Shown: positions 10,108-21,757, counted from the first letter of the stretch. The stretch: 64,000 nucleotides of DNA from Codonopsis lanceolata (GCA_013146195.2 CM028381.1:96529380-96593379); one strand, 5' to 3'. The notes: generated by a model from the sequence alone, not told the origin. Numbers and translations: made by a program.

Positions 10108-11756
10108 ATTATATTGATGCAATGTCTGAGTTATTTAATTTGGTTATTTCTAGAAAAAAATTGTAATGTAGGGCCCCATAGAATTTTTAAAGACAAATTT
10201 TGTAAATAGTTTATTTCTTCCATGCTCAGAAAAAGAAAATAAAAGTTGACTCAATTGGTTATTATTTATTTATTAGTAATAGCAACAAGTATATATAAAA
10301 GAAATAATTTTATTATTTTAGGTATGCTAGCTATTGTTTATTAGTATGAAAAAGTATAATAAACAAATTACCGGTAAAAAATTGTTGATCACTTAAAATA
10401 ATAATATTTGGGTGTGTGCCTGCGGAGACAAAATCCAGACTTCACATCCGTTGGGGGAAAATGGGGAAGCAGTGGTTGCATACTAACATAAAGTTACGGT
10501 AAGTTGAATCGAAGTCGACTTAGCTTTTCTTGGGACGAAGGTGAGAAATGCTACAACCCCATGTCATCTAGAATGATTATTCAAGAGGTGGTCAACACTT
10601 AGATTTTAGAAATTTAACATAAAATAATATGTTATAAAAATGAGAAAATTCGTGTCTCAAGAATTTCAAGTTTCTATCTTCAATGCGGAAGTGAATCGGT
10701 CGAAAATAATAGTACCAAGTATTTGGACGAATAATGGCAATATAATAGAAAATATAATGGAATAAAACAAAAGGGAACAAAGGATTTTACGTGGTTTAAT
10801 CCATTCCAAGGCAAGCAACAACTTCACTATAATCGATGAGGAATTACAATAAAGAGTTTTCAATGTAGTCACTCTATCTAGACTAGTGTTACAAGGATTG
10901 ACACGATCCCACAAAGTACCACACCTCTCACAGCCCAAAATAGCCACGCACTATTTTGTCTAACACCGTCAAGACTTCGAGACCCTCGACCACGTGTCGT
11001 ATCATCCGTCTCCAAATTGTGTCTAACAAACTCGGCCAGAATCTCCTCTCCCAAGACGCACGCCCCATATTTATATGTATGGGTCATGTTCACCGAGATT
11101 AGTCCTAAGCTAATTAGGATTAAGCTTCCTGATCCAAGTGAAGAAAGAAATCCTAATCTATTCTAATTTGAGACATAATTATAACATAATATCATCTTAA
11201 CTAGCGAAGATGACTATGGTACCTGACAAGCACAAAGTGTCTACTCCAGGAGTTCTTCAAAATCACATAGAAACTATCAGGACTCCAGGCTTACTCGCAG
11301 AAACAATCGATCTTTCTGGAGTTCCATTGCTGATGCATTATGTACCCACCTTGACATCCAGCCCAAACTTCTTTGCCTGCACAAAAATGTCAATTTGTGA
11401 TTCTAGCTGTGTTGGAAATTGTGAAATTAATAGCAAGGGGAGGATGTCAACCAATAATCAGTAAAACAGAACGACCATCCGAGGAAACACAAAAAAAGAG
11501 TAGTATAGGTATCTATGTTAGAATGAATCGCATCACTTCATGCCTCCAGACCTCTCAACTTGGAGTGATGAGCCCATCATCTCCCAACCCCAGACCTAGA
11601 ATGTATATCTTCTCTCTCCCACTTTTTATTTTTGTCAAACCCAACTAGATTTACTTGTCGAAAATCTTCAATGATTAATTCTACAATCAGATACTTCTAT
11701 ATAACTCGCATTTTCATACCAAACCTGAAACATCTCAAAGTCAAATCCAGCCACTA
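10108..11756. other. intergenic, no gene supported
   Basis: Contains an LTR-like stretch (GATTTTACGTGGTTTAATCC near 10780) that resembles copia LTR sequence and may be a decayed LTR, but no boundaries are visible. Open frames here (e.g. 10666-10947, 11210-11648) show no recognisable motif. Confidence 0.4.
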
Positions 11757-12190
11757 AGTTTAATAGCATCACGCGTATGATTACTTGTGAAAACCAAAAT
11801 CAGAAAGCTCAATATAAGAAAAGCTAAAGGCCAGTTTAGTACCAAACAGAAATGAAAACCATTTCATTGTATGGGCTCCAAAAACCAAGTCTGGATTAAT
11901 TCTGTTGAAACAAAATTGGTTCTTGTACTAATTCATACAATATATTAGGCCTTAAACTCACGAAGCCCAATATTGTAGATCAATTTCCCTTATATGCTGG
12001 CAAAGATGACTATCAACTGCATTAATATATTTACTGGGAGAACTTGAGAATTAGCAAAAAGAGTGCAGATATCATTTTACATTACTGAAATATCTAAAAG
12101 CTAAAATTTTCGGAGAGAATTTTCAAAAATGCGTATCAGAACTTAGCAAACATAAATAATACGAAACCAATATTGACATAAGGACCAAAG
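11757..12190. repeat. diverged duplicate segment, copy 2 (no hAT insertion)
   Basis: Collinear with ~8060-8095 plus 9297-9794, with many substitutions and small indels. It lacks the hAT element and hence marks an ancestral-like state of the site. Confidence 0.6.
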
Positions 12191-13182
12191 CAATGCAACT
12201 GAAACATGCTCTATGACGATCAAATAAGTAGGTTCAGATTTGGGAGTCCGAAATGCCCATTCTCAAACCAAAAAATCATGATATCGAACTATGCTCTGAC
12301 GGAGCTGATTTTTTCAAAACCCTAGATCCTCAATTCATCTTAGCGATGGAGAATGAAGCTATATTGACTGGAAGAAAAACTGGAGTGTGTGTGAGTGAGA
12401 GAGAGAGAGGGAGATTCACTTGAGAACTTTGGGTTGGGCAATCGTCTCGAACTCCGGCAACGCTGTATCATTGGCGCCGATCACTGTAAGCGATCCGAAG
12501 CGCTAATTGCAACTCTCCAGCTCTAATTCGGTACTAGCCGTTATGCATCTATAACATTCTAACGACGGCGTTCCATAGACCAAGACCCACGCGCGTGCAG
12601 CTAATGAAACGTTTAGCGGTTTAGGGAAGGTCCATGCACTTTGTTACCGCCAATTAGAAAGCACTCCCATATTCCAGAAAGCAAATACTTTGGCATCGTT
12701 TGTTAGTTGTTACAACATTTTGAAAATACTGTTTTTTAAAATGCTTTATTTTGAAAATGTCATTTTTAAAACGTATTTTTTTTCTTGTAAACATGTTTGA
12801 AAACTATTTTAAAATGCTATTTTTATAAATAAAGTAGTTGTAAATACAACATATTTTTAAAACGCTCCAAATTAGAGCGTTTTAAAACGCTGCATTGAAA
12901 CACTTTTAAAAAGAAAACGCTACGTTTTTAGTCAACATTTTTGTTAAAACGCTCCACCAGGTATTATAAATATTTTTGTAAGACATAATCTTCTTATCCG
13001 ACCTACCGTGTATTCGTAGGTTGAGCTGTAAGAGAGTGAGTCTCTTCTTACGATCCGTAAGACCGTTTTACAGGAGACCTACTCATTTTTTAATAGCATT
13101 TTTTCACTCAATTCTATAGTCGAGTTGAAAGTTATTGAGAAAAACGTTCATTTGAGTCGTTTTTAAGGCAAAATTTGTCTAT
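12191..13182. other. intergenic with a hairpin-rich AAACGCT region
   Basis: 12330-12600 is richer in G+C and looks like a promoter or 5' flank, but no coding frame follows on either strand. 12700-12970 is built of short AAAACGCT/AGCGTTTT words, including the hairpin AAAACGCTC..GAGCGTTTT near 12858-12882. 12975-13075 has a GTAAGAC..GTCTTAC-type plant repeat. Confidence 0.4.
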
Positions 13183-13190
13183 CTCAAGAT

Positions 13191-13956
13191 TAGAGATGGC
13201 AAATAGGCAGGTATGGGTGAGCATGGGCGTGCCCATATGGGCAATGAGCTCAAATAAGTGAGCAAGTAAGTGTCATTTAATAGCATGAGCATATATGGAC
13301 GGGTACTAAATGGGCATAGACGCCCATAGGCGCCAATTTACTCATTAACATATAATTATCAAATAAATACAAAAATTATTAAAAAAAAGTAATTTTCTTC
13401 TACAAAAAATTATCAAAAAAATAAAAACAAGTGACTTGATTATTGAAATCCGTATATACTTATACACACAGTTTTTAGGTGACATAACACCCAAAAAAAA
13501 AATTGTATTTTTAAAAAATAATTCTTTTTAAGAAGCTTTAAAAAATATCATCTTCATTAATTTCTACATCTTTCAACACAATTTTTGTGGAAAAGAAAAA
13601 AACTTTGGGACAGTGATTGCATTGCATAGGTGGGTGGGTTTTGTTCTGTGTGTGTGTGTGGGGGGGGGGGTTCCATGTATTAACATTTTGCAATTCAGAG
13701 TTTTCAACTCTTCCAGACCTCTTTCGTGTGAACTCAATTCGATTGATGCATTAGATTATTGTTGGGAGTGGTGCGACAAAGAATTGCAATGAGTTAATCC
13801 CAAAGTGAGTAAATTTCATGATTAAATGAGTGTCCATTTAAGCCCATATATGCTAATGATAATCAATGGCTTCAAATGGGCATGTTCATTTGTGTCCACT
13901 TAAAAAAATTAGTGTGGTCATGGTTATATGGGCATGAGCATAATTTGCCACCTCTA
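13191..13956. mobile_element. hAT-type MITE with 8-bp target duplication
   Basis: Ends are TAGAGATGGCAAAT (13191) and the complement of TAGAGGTGGCAAAT (ending 13956). Perfect 8-bp direct repeats CTCAAGAT lie at 13183-13190 and 13957-13964. Sub-terminal repeats of GGGCATG/CATGCCC type are present at both ends. 766 bp, no transposase. Confidence 0.9.
13637..13672. repeat. (TG)n followed by G-run
   Basis: TGTGTGTGTGTG followed by ten or more G within the hAT MITE. Confidence 0.9.
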
Positions 13957-14209
13957 CTCAAGATACAACAAAATGAAGTAATTGATTTGCCCAAGTTTAG
14001 TGTAAAATTAAGATACTTACCAAACCAAAACCGGAGCCACACCAAATTATAATATGATACTTTAGATAAGGACACGTCCTTGACTTTGGCAGTAAACTTA
14101 CAATATACCAAAGTTGAAGACACACTAATGAATCAATCTATATTGCCAATGAATCACCTGCAACATGCAATATATAACAAAACAATATAAAACGATAAAT
14201 TAGTACTTT

Positions 14210-14871
14210 TGAGTATCCTCGGCTCAATGGAGCCTAACTCAAATCTGTCTAGGGCTTATAATGCCTAGGCTCAGATCCCCACTGCTTATACACAAAGTAT
14301 AGCAGTCCAACCAAAAAGTTCACAACCGAAGGGACAATAATCCAAGGATTTCTCAACAGTGAAGACCAACCCAAGCCTCTAACAGATTAACCCCCCTCAC
14401 AGTACTCTTGATTCAGGGACCTCAAAAACAAAGTGTCTCCCTTCACAGATAACCTCACCACTCAGCTATTTAGAAGTAGAGTAGAAAAAGCAGAAGAGAG
14501 AGTACACAAGAAAGAGAGAGATCAGAAGGCTGTTACAGATGGAGTGTTTGTGTTATGCTCTTTATCTCTCATGTCATCAAGGGGCGAGAGAGCGGGAGTA
14601 TATATAGTGCCCAGCCAAGTCAATCAGCCGCAAAGAATCAACGAGGAGGAGCAATGGACGCACTGACAGGAACAATGAAAGGAAGCTGCCAGATTTTCGG
14701 GGTCAAATGAAGCATCCCCCAAAAATAAACCAAAGACCACAAAGAGCAGCAACAACGGAGGCAACAAAACAGAGAGGGGAATGGGGCGGACAAAAGAAAG
14801 GGTTTCTGGGTTGCTTGGGTTTGGGCTTCACAAGTGGGCTACCCAAAGAGGCCCAGCCACGTACACTTACA
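14210..14871 (-). mobile_element. 3' LTR of the second copia type
   Basis: On the minus strand it begins TGTAAGTGTACG directly after the purine tract CCAAGGTGGAAAT (14872-14885) and ends ...CTCA at 14210. Includes a TATA box at 14599-14606. Left boundary is set by the TG/CA rule. Confidence 0.75.
14599..14606 (-). promoter_or_regulatory. LTR TATA box
   Basis: TATATATA in the middle of the 3' LTR, the expected place for the U3/R promoter. Confidence 0.55.
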
Positions 14872-15073
14872 ATTTCCACCTTGGAACAAGTATCGGGACC
14901 ATCATATTGAACTCATGGACATAAGTGGAGAACATCATAGCATATCCCGAACTTGATCCAATGCAAAGAAGGAACCAAGAACGGAAGACAGATTTTCACA
15001 AAGAAAAACTGTAGAAGGGACAAACCTCACTTTCCAAACACAAAGTAAGGAAACAGGGACACGAAACATGCAA

Positions 15074-15942
15074 TCAACCACCGGTATCAAAATTCAAAAT
15101 TTTCAAGCATGTTTGAAATTTTAACACAGGTAAGCATTTGGTATTCATATTCGCAGGATTATACTGAGATGGAATTTTTTCTAATAAAATAAAACCCTTT
15201 TCAATTAAATCTCTCATGTAGTGAAAACGAACATCAATATGTTTGGTTCTATCATGAAAAACAGAGTTTTTGCAAAATTGAATTCCCGACTGACTGTTAG
15301 AATAAACTACAATTTTCTCCTTTAGAAAACAAATTTCAGTTATCAATCCTTTCAACCAAGTTGCTTCTTTAAAAGCTTCAGTTATAGCAAAAAAAACTCG
15401 AACTCGGTAGTAGACAATGCAACAATGGGTTGTAATTGAGATTTCCAACTAACACATGAACCACACAGAGTGAACACATAAGAGGTAGTAGACTTCCTAC
15501 TGTCTCTATCATTAGCATAGTTAGAATCCACACAACCTTTCAAAACAACACCTTCATTGCATTTAACGAATTTTAAGTCATAATTCACAGAATAACCAAG
15601 ATATTTGAGAAGCCATTTGACCGCTTCCCAATGAGGCATACCAGGGTTGGACATGTATCTACTCAAGTAACTAATAGCATAAGTTATATCAGGTCTAGTG
15701 CTAACCATAAGATACATAATAGAACCAATTGCATTAGAATAAGGCACTTTCTCCATTTGCTTTTTATTAAAATTAGTTTGGGGAGCCTGATTTTTACTAA
15801 GGATGAAATGTCCTCCTAGAGGCACATCAACAGGTTTAGCATCCTCCATCCTAAATTTACTCACAATCTTTTGCACATAAGAAATTTGATTAAGAGAAAT
15901 AGTGGAGTTCTTAACAATGTTCATTCCCAAAATCTTTGGCAT
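15074..15942 (-). pseudogene. copia RT C-terminus and RNase H
   Basis: The 15382-15942 frame covers the RT-RNase H connection (VPYSNAIGSIMYLMVSTRPDI, ISYLSRYMSNPGMPHWEAVK, LKGCVDSNYANDRDSRKSTT with catalytic Asp, VALSTTEFE). After a frameshift, 15074-15448 continues RNase H (EATWLKGLI, VYSNSQSGIQFCKN, HIDVRFHYMRD) to a stop at 15074 before the PPT. RNase H removes the RNA of the RNA/cDNA hybrid. The frameshift near 15382-15448 separates the second half of the active site. Confidence 0.85.
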
Positions 15943-16564
15943 CTCCTAGATCTTTCATGTCAAAATTCGCACTAAGACAATTTTGCACATTTTCAATTGA
16001 TTTAATACAAGGACTGATAATAAGCATATCATCAACATAAATCAATAGGAACACAGGAGTAGAAGAGTTGGCTTTAAAATACAAGCAATGATCATAAGAG
16101 CTACAAGTGAATTTTAAAGACAACATACACATATCAAACTTTTTGTTCCACATTCTAGGAGATTGTTTCAAGCCATACAAAGATTTTTTCAATAAACACA
16201 CATAGTCAGGATTTCTCTTATCAACAAAACCTTTAGTTTGTCTCATGAATTTTTTTTCATCCAAGTCACCATGTAAAAACGTAGTTTTCACATCCATTTG
16301 TTTTAATTCCCAATTAAACTGAGCAACTAAAGCAAGCATGACTCTTACCGTAGTAAATTTGACAATCGGAACAAAAATTTCTTTGTAATCTATCCCCTCC
16401 TTTTGAGTAAATCCTTTAGCAACCAACCATGCTTTAAATCTAACATTCTCATTCTCAGTCTTAACCTTAAACAACCATTTGCAAGCAACAAGAGAACATG
16501 TTTTAGGTTTAGGGACCAAGGTCCATGTTTGGTTAACATGCAACGAGTTCATTTCATCTTTCAT
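15911..16564 (-). pseudogene. copia reverse transcriptase domain
   Basis: Reads MKDEMNSLHVNQTWTLVP, ACKWLFKVK, the LVAKGFTQKEGIDYKEIF block, QMDVKTTFLHGDLDE (first catalytic Asp), KSLYGLKQSPRMWN and YVDDMLI (catalytic YVDD). The RT fold and all three Asp are present in one 217-codon frame. The last residues after KDLGDAKDF are out of frame with the continuing 15382-15942 frame, so polyprotein translation stops here. Confidence 0.88.
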
Positions 16565-16577
16565 AGCATTTAACCAC

Positions 16578-17340
16578 TTAGCGAGAATGAGAAGACTTTA
16601 AAAGCATCATGGTAAGATTTAGGTTCATCACAATTGTCAAGAGATTCAAAAACACTAAACACAAAGATGTCATATGAAAATCATTAAGTCTAGATGGTAT
16701 CCTAACTTCCCGTCTAGGTCGGTCCCTAGCAAGTTGGTAGTCATCTAGATTTTCTATTTCCGGGACATGCTCATCCTCTACATTTTCATCATCTTCATTG
16801 TGTTCAATTTCAACATTCTCATGATCAATTTCCACATTTTCGGTTGGCACATCATCAATAACATGGGGTTGCTCCACCGCAATTGGAGCCGGGGAGGAAC
16901 ATCATTACAGTATAGGTTGAGCAGGAATCAAGCAAGGAAATTCAAGTTCATTAAAGACAACATCCTACTTATTATGGTCTTAAAACCATTTTCCTCTTTT
17001 AACCAAAGTCTATACCCTTCACACCCTCCGGTATAAAAACACACCTAGCAGCCCTAGGTTCAAGTTTGTCATGTCTTTGATGTGCATAAGCGCCAACCGA
17101 ACACCCTCATATGCGAGATATCAATCTCTTTGCCCGTAAACCGCTTTAGGCATCTACCATCTAAGAGCCGAGAGGGACCTATTGATGATATAGGCGGATT
17201 ACAAGCGCCTCTCCCCAAAAACTTTGGAGAGACCCAAGTATTGAGCATAGCTCTCCTCTTTCCAAAGAGTCTGTTCATACGCTCGGACACCATTACATTG
17301 CGGGTTATAGAACAGTTTTATGTACCAATACCATGAATAA
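16578..17340 (-). pseudogene. copia integrase C-terminus and linker
   Basis: 17069-17293 reads MVSERMNRLFGKRRAMLNTW...SHMRVFGWRLC, matching the region after the catalytic Glu of copia integrase. 16578-16877 is the acidic linker to RT (VEIDHENVEIEHNEDDENVEDEH), ending RRPRREVRIPSRLNDF-like sequence. Frameshifts separate the two. Confidence 0.75.
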
Positions 17341-17616
17341 CACATAATTCATCAAACTCATGATGACAGAATTCTAATCCATTATCGGTCCTAAGCATTT
17401 TGATTTTCTTTCCTGTTTGATTTTCAATAAAAACTTTCCAATTTTTAAATTTCTCAAACGAATCAGATTTGTGTCTCATTAAGAAAACTCAGACTTTTCG
17501 TGAAAAGTCATCAATGATGGATAGAAAATACCTATTGTCACCTTGAGTGGACACACTAGAAGGCCCCCATACATCGGCATGTATGTAGTCAAGGAATTTC
17601 TTGCTAGAATGCGTTC

Positions 17617-18180
17617 CTATGGAAGGGGTGGAAAACTCACTTTATGATGTTTGCTCTTAACACAAGTATCACAAAAAGGTACATCTGATAATTTTTCATT
17701 TCCAAAAACACCCGTTTTTTGCAAAATTTCTAGCCCTTTATTACTTATGTGTCCTAGTCTCTTATGCCACAAAATCGTTTTATCCTCCTTAACATTAGCA
17801 TAGATCTCAGAAGTAGACATAGGTAAAGCACAACAAACATATAAATTCCGATGTTTTTCATATTTAGCAATAACTAAAGACCCCTTTAGTATTTTCATAA
17901 CACCCTTTCCCCATTTTCCTTCCAAACCATCATCCTCCAATGAGGCACATGAAATCAAATTGCTACATAATTCAGGCACATGTCTCACATTTTTCAAAGT
18001 TAAAACATAACCAGAAATTCATTTTAAATCAATATCACCAATACCAAGTATTTGACATTTTTTCTCGTTAGCCAGAGAAACAGAACCAACATCAACTTCT
18101 TTATAAGTAGTAAACAATGATTTCAATGGTGTCATGTGATAAGTGCAACCGAATCTATAAGCCATTCACTAGCACAAGCG
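17617..18180 (-). pseudogene. copia protease/pre-integrase region
   Basis: 17617-17997 contains KNVRHVPELCSNLISCASLE (post-protease), then the zinc site LWHKRLGHISNKGLEILQ and FCDTCVKSKHHKVSF. Upstream to 18180 are protease remnants in other frames (a GYRFGCTYHM-like stretch). Matches the GAG-pre-integrase family. Confidence 0.8.
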
Positions 18181-18900
18181 AGAATGCAGAATTCACAACA
18201 TTATCACAAGAATCAATAACCATAAACACATCGGCGAAACATTACTACGGAAGCTAAGTTGCAATCACCTTGGTTTTGTTCGTGATTTTGATTTTTCTTT
18301 TCGGATTAGGGCACTCCTTTTTAAATGACCTATTTCACCACAATTGTAACACATTTCATGTCTTTCCTTTGAACTCGACCTATTTTTGCTTCTCCTTTTA
18401 CTCATGCCACAATTTTGATTTTGATGAGATGTTCTATTATTCCCAAGGACCGTCTTCCTCTAACCATGTTCACTTTACTAACAATTGATTTTCCATTAGC
18501 TTTTAGATCTAACTCCTTACTCTTTATCCCATTGATCCTTTGTATCAAAAGTAATTTGGTCCCTACCATACGTTAGATCAAATCTTAAATCGAGTAAGAT
18601 TCATATATAGAATTAAAAAGCACTATAGAGTGTAAACATCAATATGTTGGTCACCAGGTTGTAATGTTACGGACTAATTTAGCAAACACATCAAGGTTTT
18701 CCTCCATGTCTTTATTAAGGTCTAACTTGAACCTAAAGAACTTTTCTAGAAGGCAAAGTTTACTAGGAAGAGACGTTTCAAAGTAAGTAGCTTCTAGTTT
18801 ATCCCCAAGAGCTTTAGGCGTATCAAGTTTACAAATTTTCCTACCTGCAGTGCCAGTCAAATTTAAAATAATAGAAGAATAAGCAATTTCATCCATCTCA
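18181..18900 (-). pseudogene. copia gag (partial, frameshifted zinc knuckle)
   Basis: 18651-18900 encodes a UBN2-type capsid segment (EMDEIAYSSIILNLTGTAGR, KLCLLEKFFRFKLDLNKDM). Downstream near 18300-18360 is a zinc knuckle, CYNCGEIGHLK, whose last Cys is lost because the A-run before it is one base short of the family pattern. The 5' part lies in the N gap. Confidence 0.75.
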
Positions 18901-19000
18901 NNNNNNNNNNNNNNNNNNNNNNNNNNNNNNNNNNNNNNNNNNNNNNNNNNNNNNNNNNNNNNNNNNNNNNNNNNNNNNNNNNNNNNNNNNNNNNNNNNNN
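18901..19000. other. assembly gap (100 N)
   Basis: Exactly 100 N, a conventional scaffold gap. The left side is the second copia type, the right side the Sirevirus-like copy, both minus strand; the junction between them is not observed. Confidence 0.98.
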
Positions 19001-20320
19001 GGCAAAGGCCGGAGGATCTCCCCGAAGGTTTTGGTCCACGATATAGACGCTTTCCTTGTCTATTGCCGGTCATTAAAGTTGAGCAGATTCACTTACGATG
19101 AGACATTGGTCGAGGAGAATTGGCATATGAGTCTTTTGTCGTAGTAATTGGGATATGCTTAGTAGATTATGATTTAAGTCGCTCACTAGAGAAACTTTGT
19201 TGATGGAGAGACTTCCTCTAGTGATTGAGTCATACCCAATTGTTTTCCTCTTGCATTGTGCCGAAAATCACCATATGACCTTTAGCTTCCAAACTATATC
19301 TCGATAGAAGTAAACTTCTGCTCCCTCCCCGTCATGTGTCTTCAACAACCACTATCAAGGTACTGTATGTCCTTATCTTCTCGAATCCATAGCCATGAAG
19401 CGCACTTGAAAAGATCAAAGAAACAAGGTCCCCTTTATTTTCTTTGGGTCCCGAGGATTAGAAACCTTTTGGAACCCATACTGCCTAACCTCGGCAGAAC
19501 TAGGTCTCTCGTGATTTTTGCGAACCTTAGCAGCCCATTCTCGGGGCCGATAGCCTAAACAATTGCAAGAATGACAAAGATGAAAGTTCCATGGAGGACC
19601 TGCGGATTAACTTTAGTTGTAGAGTGCTTGTGATATTCCTTGTTCTTAACGGCCAGCCTTGTTCAGCCTAGCTTGTTGACTCGTAGACTTAATTGGTTTC
19701 TGTTGAACCTTCCTTCATTTGTTACCAGCAGACTTAGCCTTGGCTGGTCTGTTGTTAATCTTTTTAGAAGGATTTGGTAGAATACCTTTAAGTTTATAGT
19801 CAACTAATTTAGGTGCCTTAGTCGTTTCATAGACAAACTTGACAAAAGAGATTTTCAGAGAGTCTACCGCCAGCCAGACTTTGCCTTGCAGTGAGTCAAG
19901 TTGTCGAGACTTTGATTTCTCTACTGTTCCTTTCTCAAGCTTCTCATTAGAAGTAGTTTCTTTGGCTTTCCTTTTCTGAGCCTTGGGGTAAACGTATGGT
20001 ACACTTGTATAACCAAGTCCATGTTTACCCTTGTTTCCGAAAGTCTGTTTTGAGAAAGAAGTATCATAAGCAGTCTCGGAGGTTTCACCTTTCTCCGTGA
20101 CAGAAGAGTATGCCGAACTGGGCTCATCATTATAACCTAAGCCAGATTTATCTCCATTGGGCTTTTGGCTTGAAAGGATTCCTTCAAAGGTTTCCTTAGA
20201 GCTGTTCCAGGAGTCGATTGTCTTTTACAAGGCAATCTTCTCCAGGTCTAGCCCTTTGATGTGCTTAGTAAGGCAATCAACTTTATCACAAAGGAATTTG
20301 TTTTCTCCTTTTAGCTTGAT
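19001..20320 (-). pseudogene. decayed gag 3' part and protease-proximal pol
   Basis: Nucleotide-level relative of 1240-2470 of the first copy, with many indels. 19921-20130 preserves a short gag piece. A trace of the second zinc knuckle lies near 19545-19600, and 19016-19370 matches the protease/pre-integrase start. No continuous frame. Confidence 0.7.
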
Positions 20321-20323
20321 ACT

Positions 20324-21688
20324 TTACTGTTGACAGCTATTGAGAGTTTGAATCTCAACTGCCAGTAGAGATTTCTCAGCAGCAAGCTTCTTATAGTTCT
20401 TAGCGAGTTTTACATAGGCTACTCTAAAGGAATTGAACTCTTCAAGCATTTCTTGATTATCCTTGAGCAGTTCTTCCTTACTGAAGTTTTCACAGTTGAT
20501 CTCATCTTTAACAACGGGACTAGGTGAGATTTCGACTTCATATTCAGAGTCATAGGTAGGGCCTGAATCATGACCTATTAAGCATATGTTAGCTTGCTCA
20601 CAATCGTCCTCTTCCTCTTCTGAATCCGTCTCAAACCATGTAGCAACCTGTTTTTCTTCAATGTCTTCAGCCAGCATACCTTTATATTTTTGAAATTTCT
20701 TATACGAAGGCTTTCGGCATGCTTCAAATTTTGGATTTGGACATTTAGAAGCGAAGTGACCAGGTTTTCTACAGTTATAACACACAAGCTCTTCGTTAGA
20801 TGAGCTTTCAGCAGTTTTTCTAAAAGGCTGCTGGTGTGTGTCCTTCCTTCCATATTTTGCAAACTTTTTGAAACGTTTTACAAACATAGCAAATTGTTCA
20901 TCTGAAAGAAAATCGTTTTCACTGGAGGAAGTAGAAGGTTTGTCATCAACTGGAGTTTCTTCTTGTACCATGGCAGGCAAGGACACAGTTCTGAACTGTT
21001 TGTCCTGCTCTAGAGCTTGATTCACTTCGAGCTCATAAACCTTTAAACTTGCGTAAAGACTGCGGAGAGTCATTTCATTTAAGTTTTTAGATTCTTTCAT
21101 GGCAGTGGTCTTAACATGCCACAGACTACCTAGAGAGCCTAGAAATCTCATATTCATTTCCTTTTTGTCATAAGTTTTACCAAGAGAAAAGCAGCTATTT
21201 ATTACCCTACTGAAGCGATCATATGCTTGTCTCAAAATCTCTTTGGGATCCTTTTTGAAAGAATCGAATTGTTGGATGAAGGTGTATTTTCTGTTGTCTC
21301 TTGTGTCTTGGTCTCCTTCCAAGTATTCGACAAGAGCATCCCACATTTCTTTTGCAGAAGTACACCGGATCACTTTTTGGTAAGTACTGGTGTCTAGTGA
21401 GCTAGTTATGATGTTGATGGCTTTGCCATCTAGCTCTACTAGCTTTCTATCGTCCTCTGTCCATTCAGATTCTTCTTTGGGTACTTCAGCATGATTTCCA
21501 GTAATGGATGCCAGAAGATTTGCCTTCATTGGTACATGACGTCTTGCTAGTACGCATTTCCATAACATGTTGTCAATAGAATTCATAAAACGCATTACCT
21601 TATTCTTCCAAACATCAAAATGGCCTTCGTCCAATATTGGGACGTGGTTCGCATTTGATGTAGGCAGCATGTAGTGTGTTTGTGCCAT
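20324..21688 (-). CDS. copia gag polyprotein, long open frame
   Basis: 454 codons from an ATG at 21688, 55 bp downstream of the PBS, so the start is well placed. The N-terminal ~230 residues form the copia gag capsid domain (GHFDVWKNKVMRFMNSIDNM near residue 22; IRCTSAKEMWDALVEYLEGD; a QFDSFKKDPKE segment). A CCHC zinc knuckle CYNCRKPGHFASKC lies near residue 308 and an acidic stretch (ETDSEEEEDDCEQ) near 360, then a charged coiled-coil-like end. Gag would package the RNA in virus-like particles. The frame stops at 20324 where the first copy's sequence continues, so the normal product is probably longer. This is the best-preserved retroelement frame in the window. Confidence 0.8.
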   Translation of the reverse strand: MAQTHYMLPTSNANHVPILDEGHFDVWKNKVMRFMNSIDNMLWKCVLARRHVPMKANLLASITGNHAEVPKEESEWTEDDRKLVELDGKAINIITSSLDTSTYQKVIRCTSAKEMWDALVEYLEGDQDTRDNRKYTFIQQFDSFKKDPKEILRQAYDRFSRVINSCFSLGKTYDKKEMNMRFLGSLGSLWHVKTTAMKESKNLNEMTLRSLYASLKVYELEVNQALEQDKQFRTVSLPAMVQEETPVDDKPSTSSSENDFLSDEQFAMFVKRFKKFAKYGRKDTHQQPFRKTAESSSNEELVCYNCRKPGHFASKCPNPKFEACRKPSYKKFQKYKGMLAEDIEEKQVATWFETDSEEEEDDCEQANICLIGHDSGPTYDSEYEVEISPSPVVKDEINCENFSKEELLKDNQEMLEEFNSFRVAYVKLAKNYKKLAAEKSLLAVEIQTLNSCQQ

Positions 21689-21743
21689 TAGATCGTGTCT
21701 CTCAAGAGTTTAATCTTAGAAAAACTAGTTTTCGAAGAGTTTC

Positions 21744-21755
21744 GCTCTAATACCA
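21744..21755 (-). other. primer binding site (initiator tRNA-Met type)
   Basis: Minus strand TGGTATTAGAGC, one mismatch from the tRNA-iMet PBS (TGGTATCAGAGC), two bases inside the LTR end ...AACA. Confidence 0.85.
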
Positions 21756-21757
21756 AT

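Larger units (their letters stand above)
14210..18900 (-). mobile_element. Ty1/copia element, second type, 5' end lost in assembly gap
   Basis: Minus strand: partial gag (UBN2-type capsid), zinc knuckle, pre-integrase, integrase remnants, RT and RNase H, then PPT and a 662-bp 3' LTR. The RT/RNase H after integrase gives the copia order. Sequence differs from the Sirevirus-like copies (shorter gag, no second knuckle, distinct LTR), so it is another lineage; which one is unresolved. It is broken by several frameshifts. Confidence 0.85.

Noticed and set aside
10666..11648. Several 70-90 codon frames
   Set aside because: Random-looking composition and no domain; the area seems to be decayed repeat DNA.
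18651..19073. One protein spanning the N gap
   Set aside because: The two sides belong to different copia elements; only the left part is copia gag.
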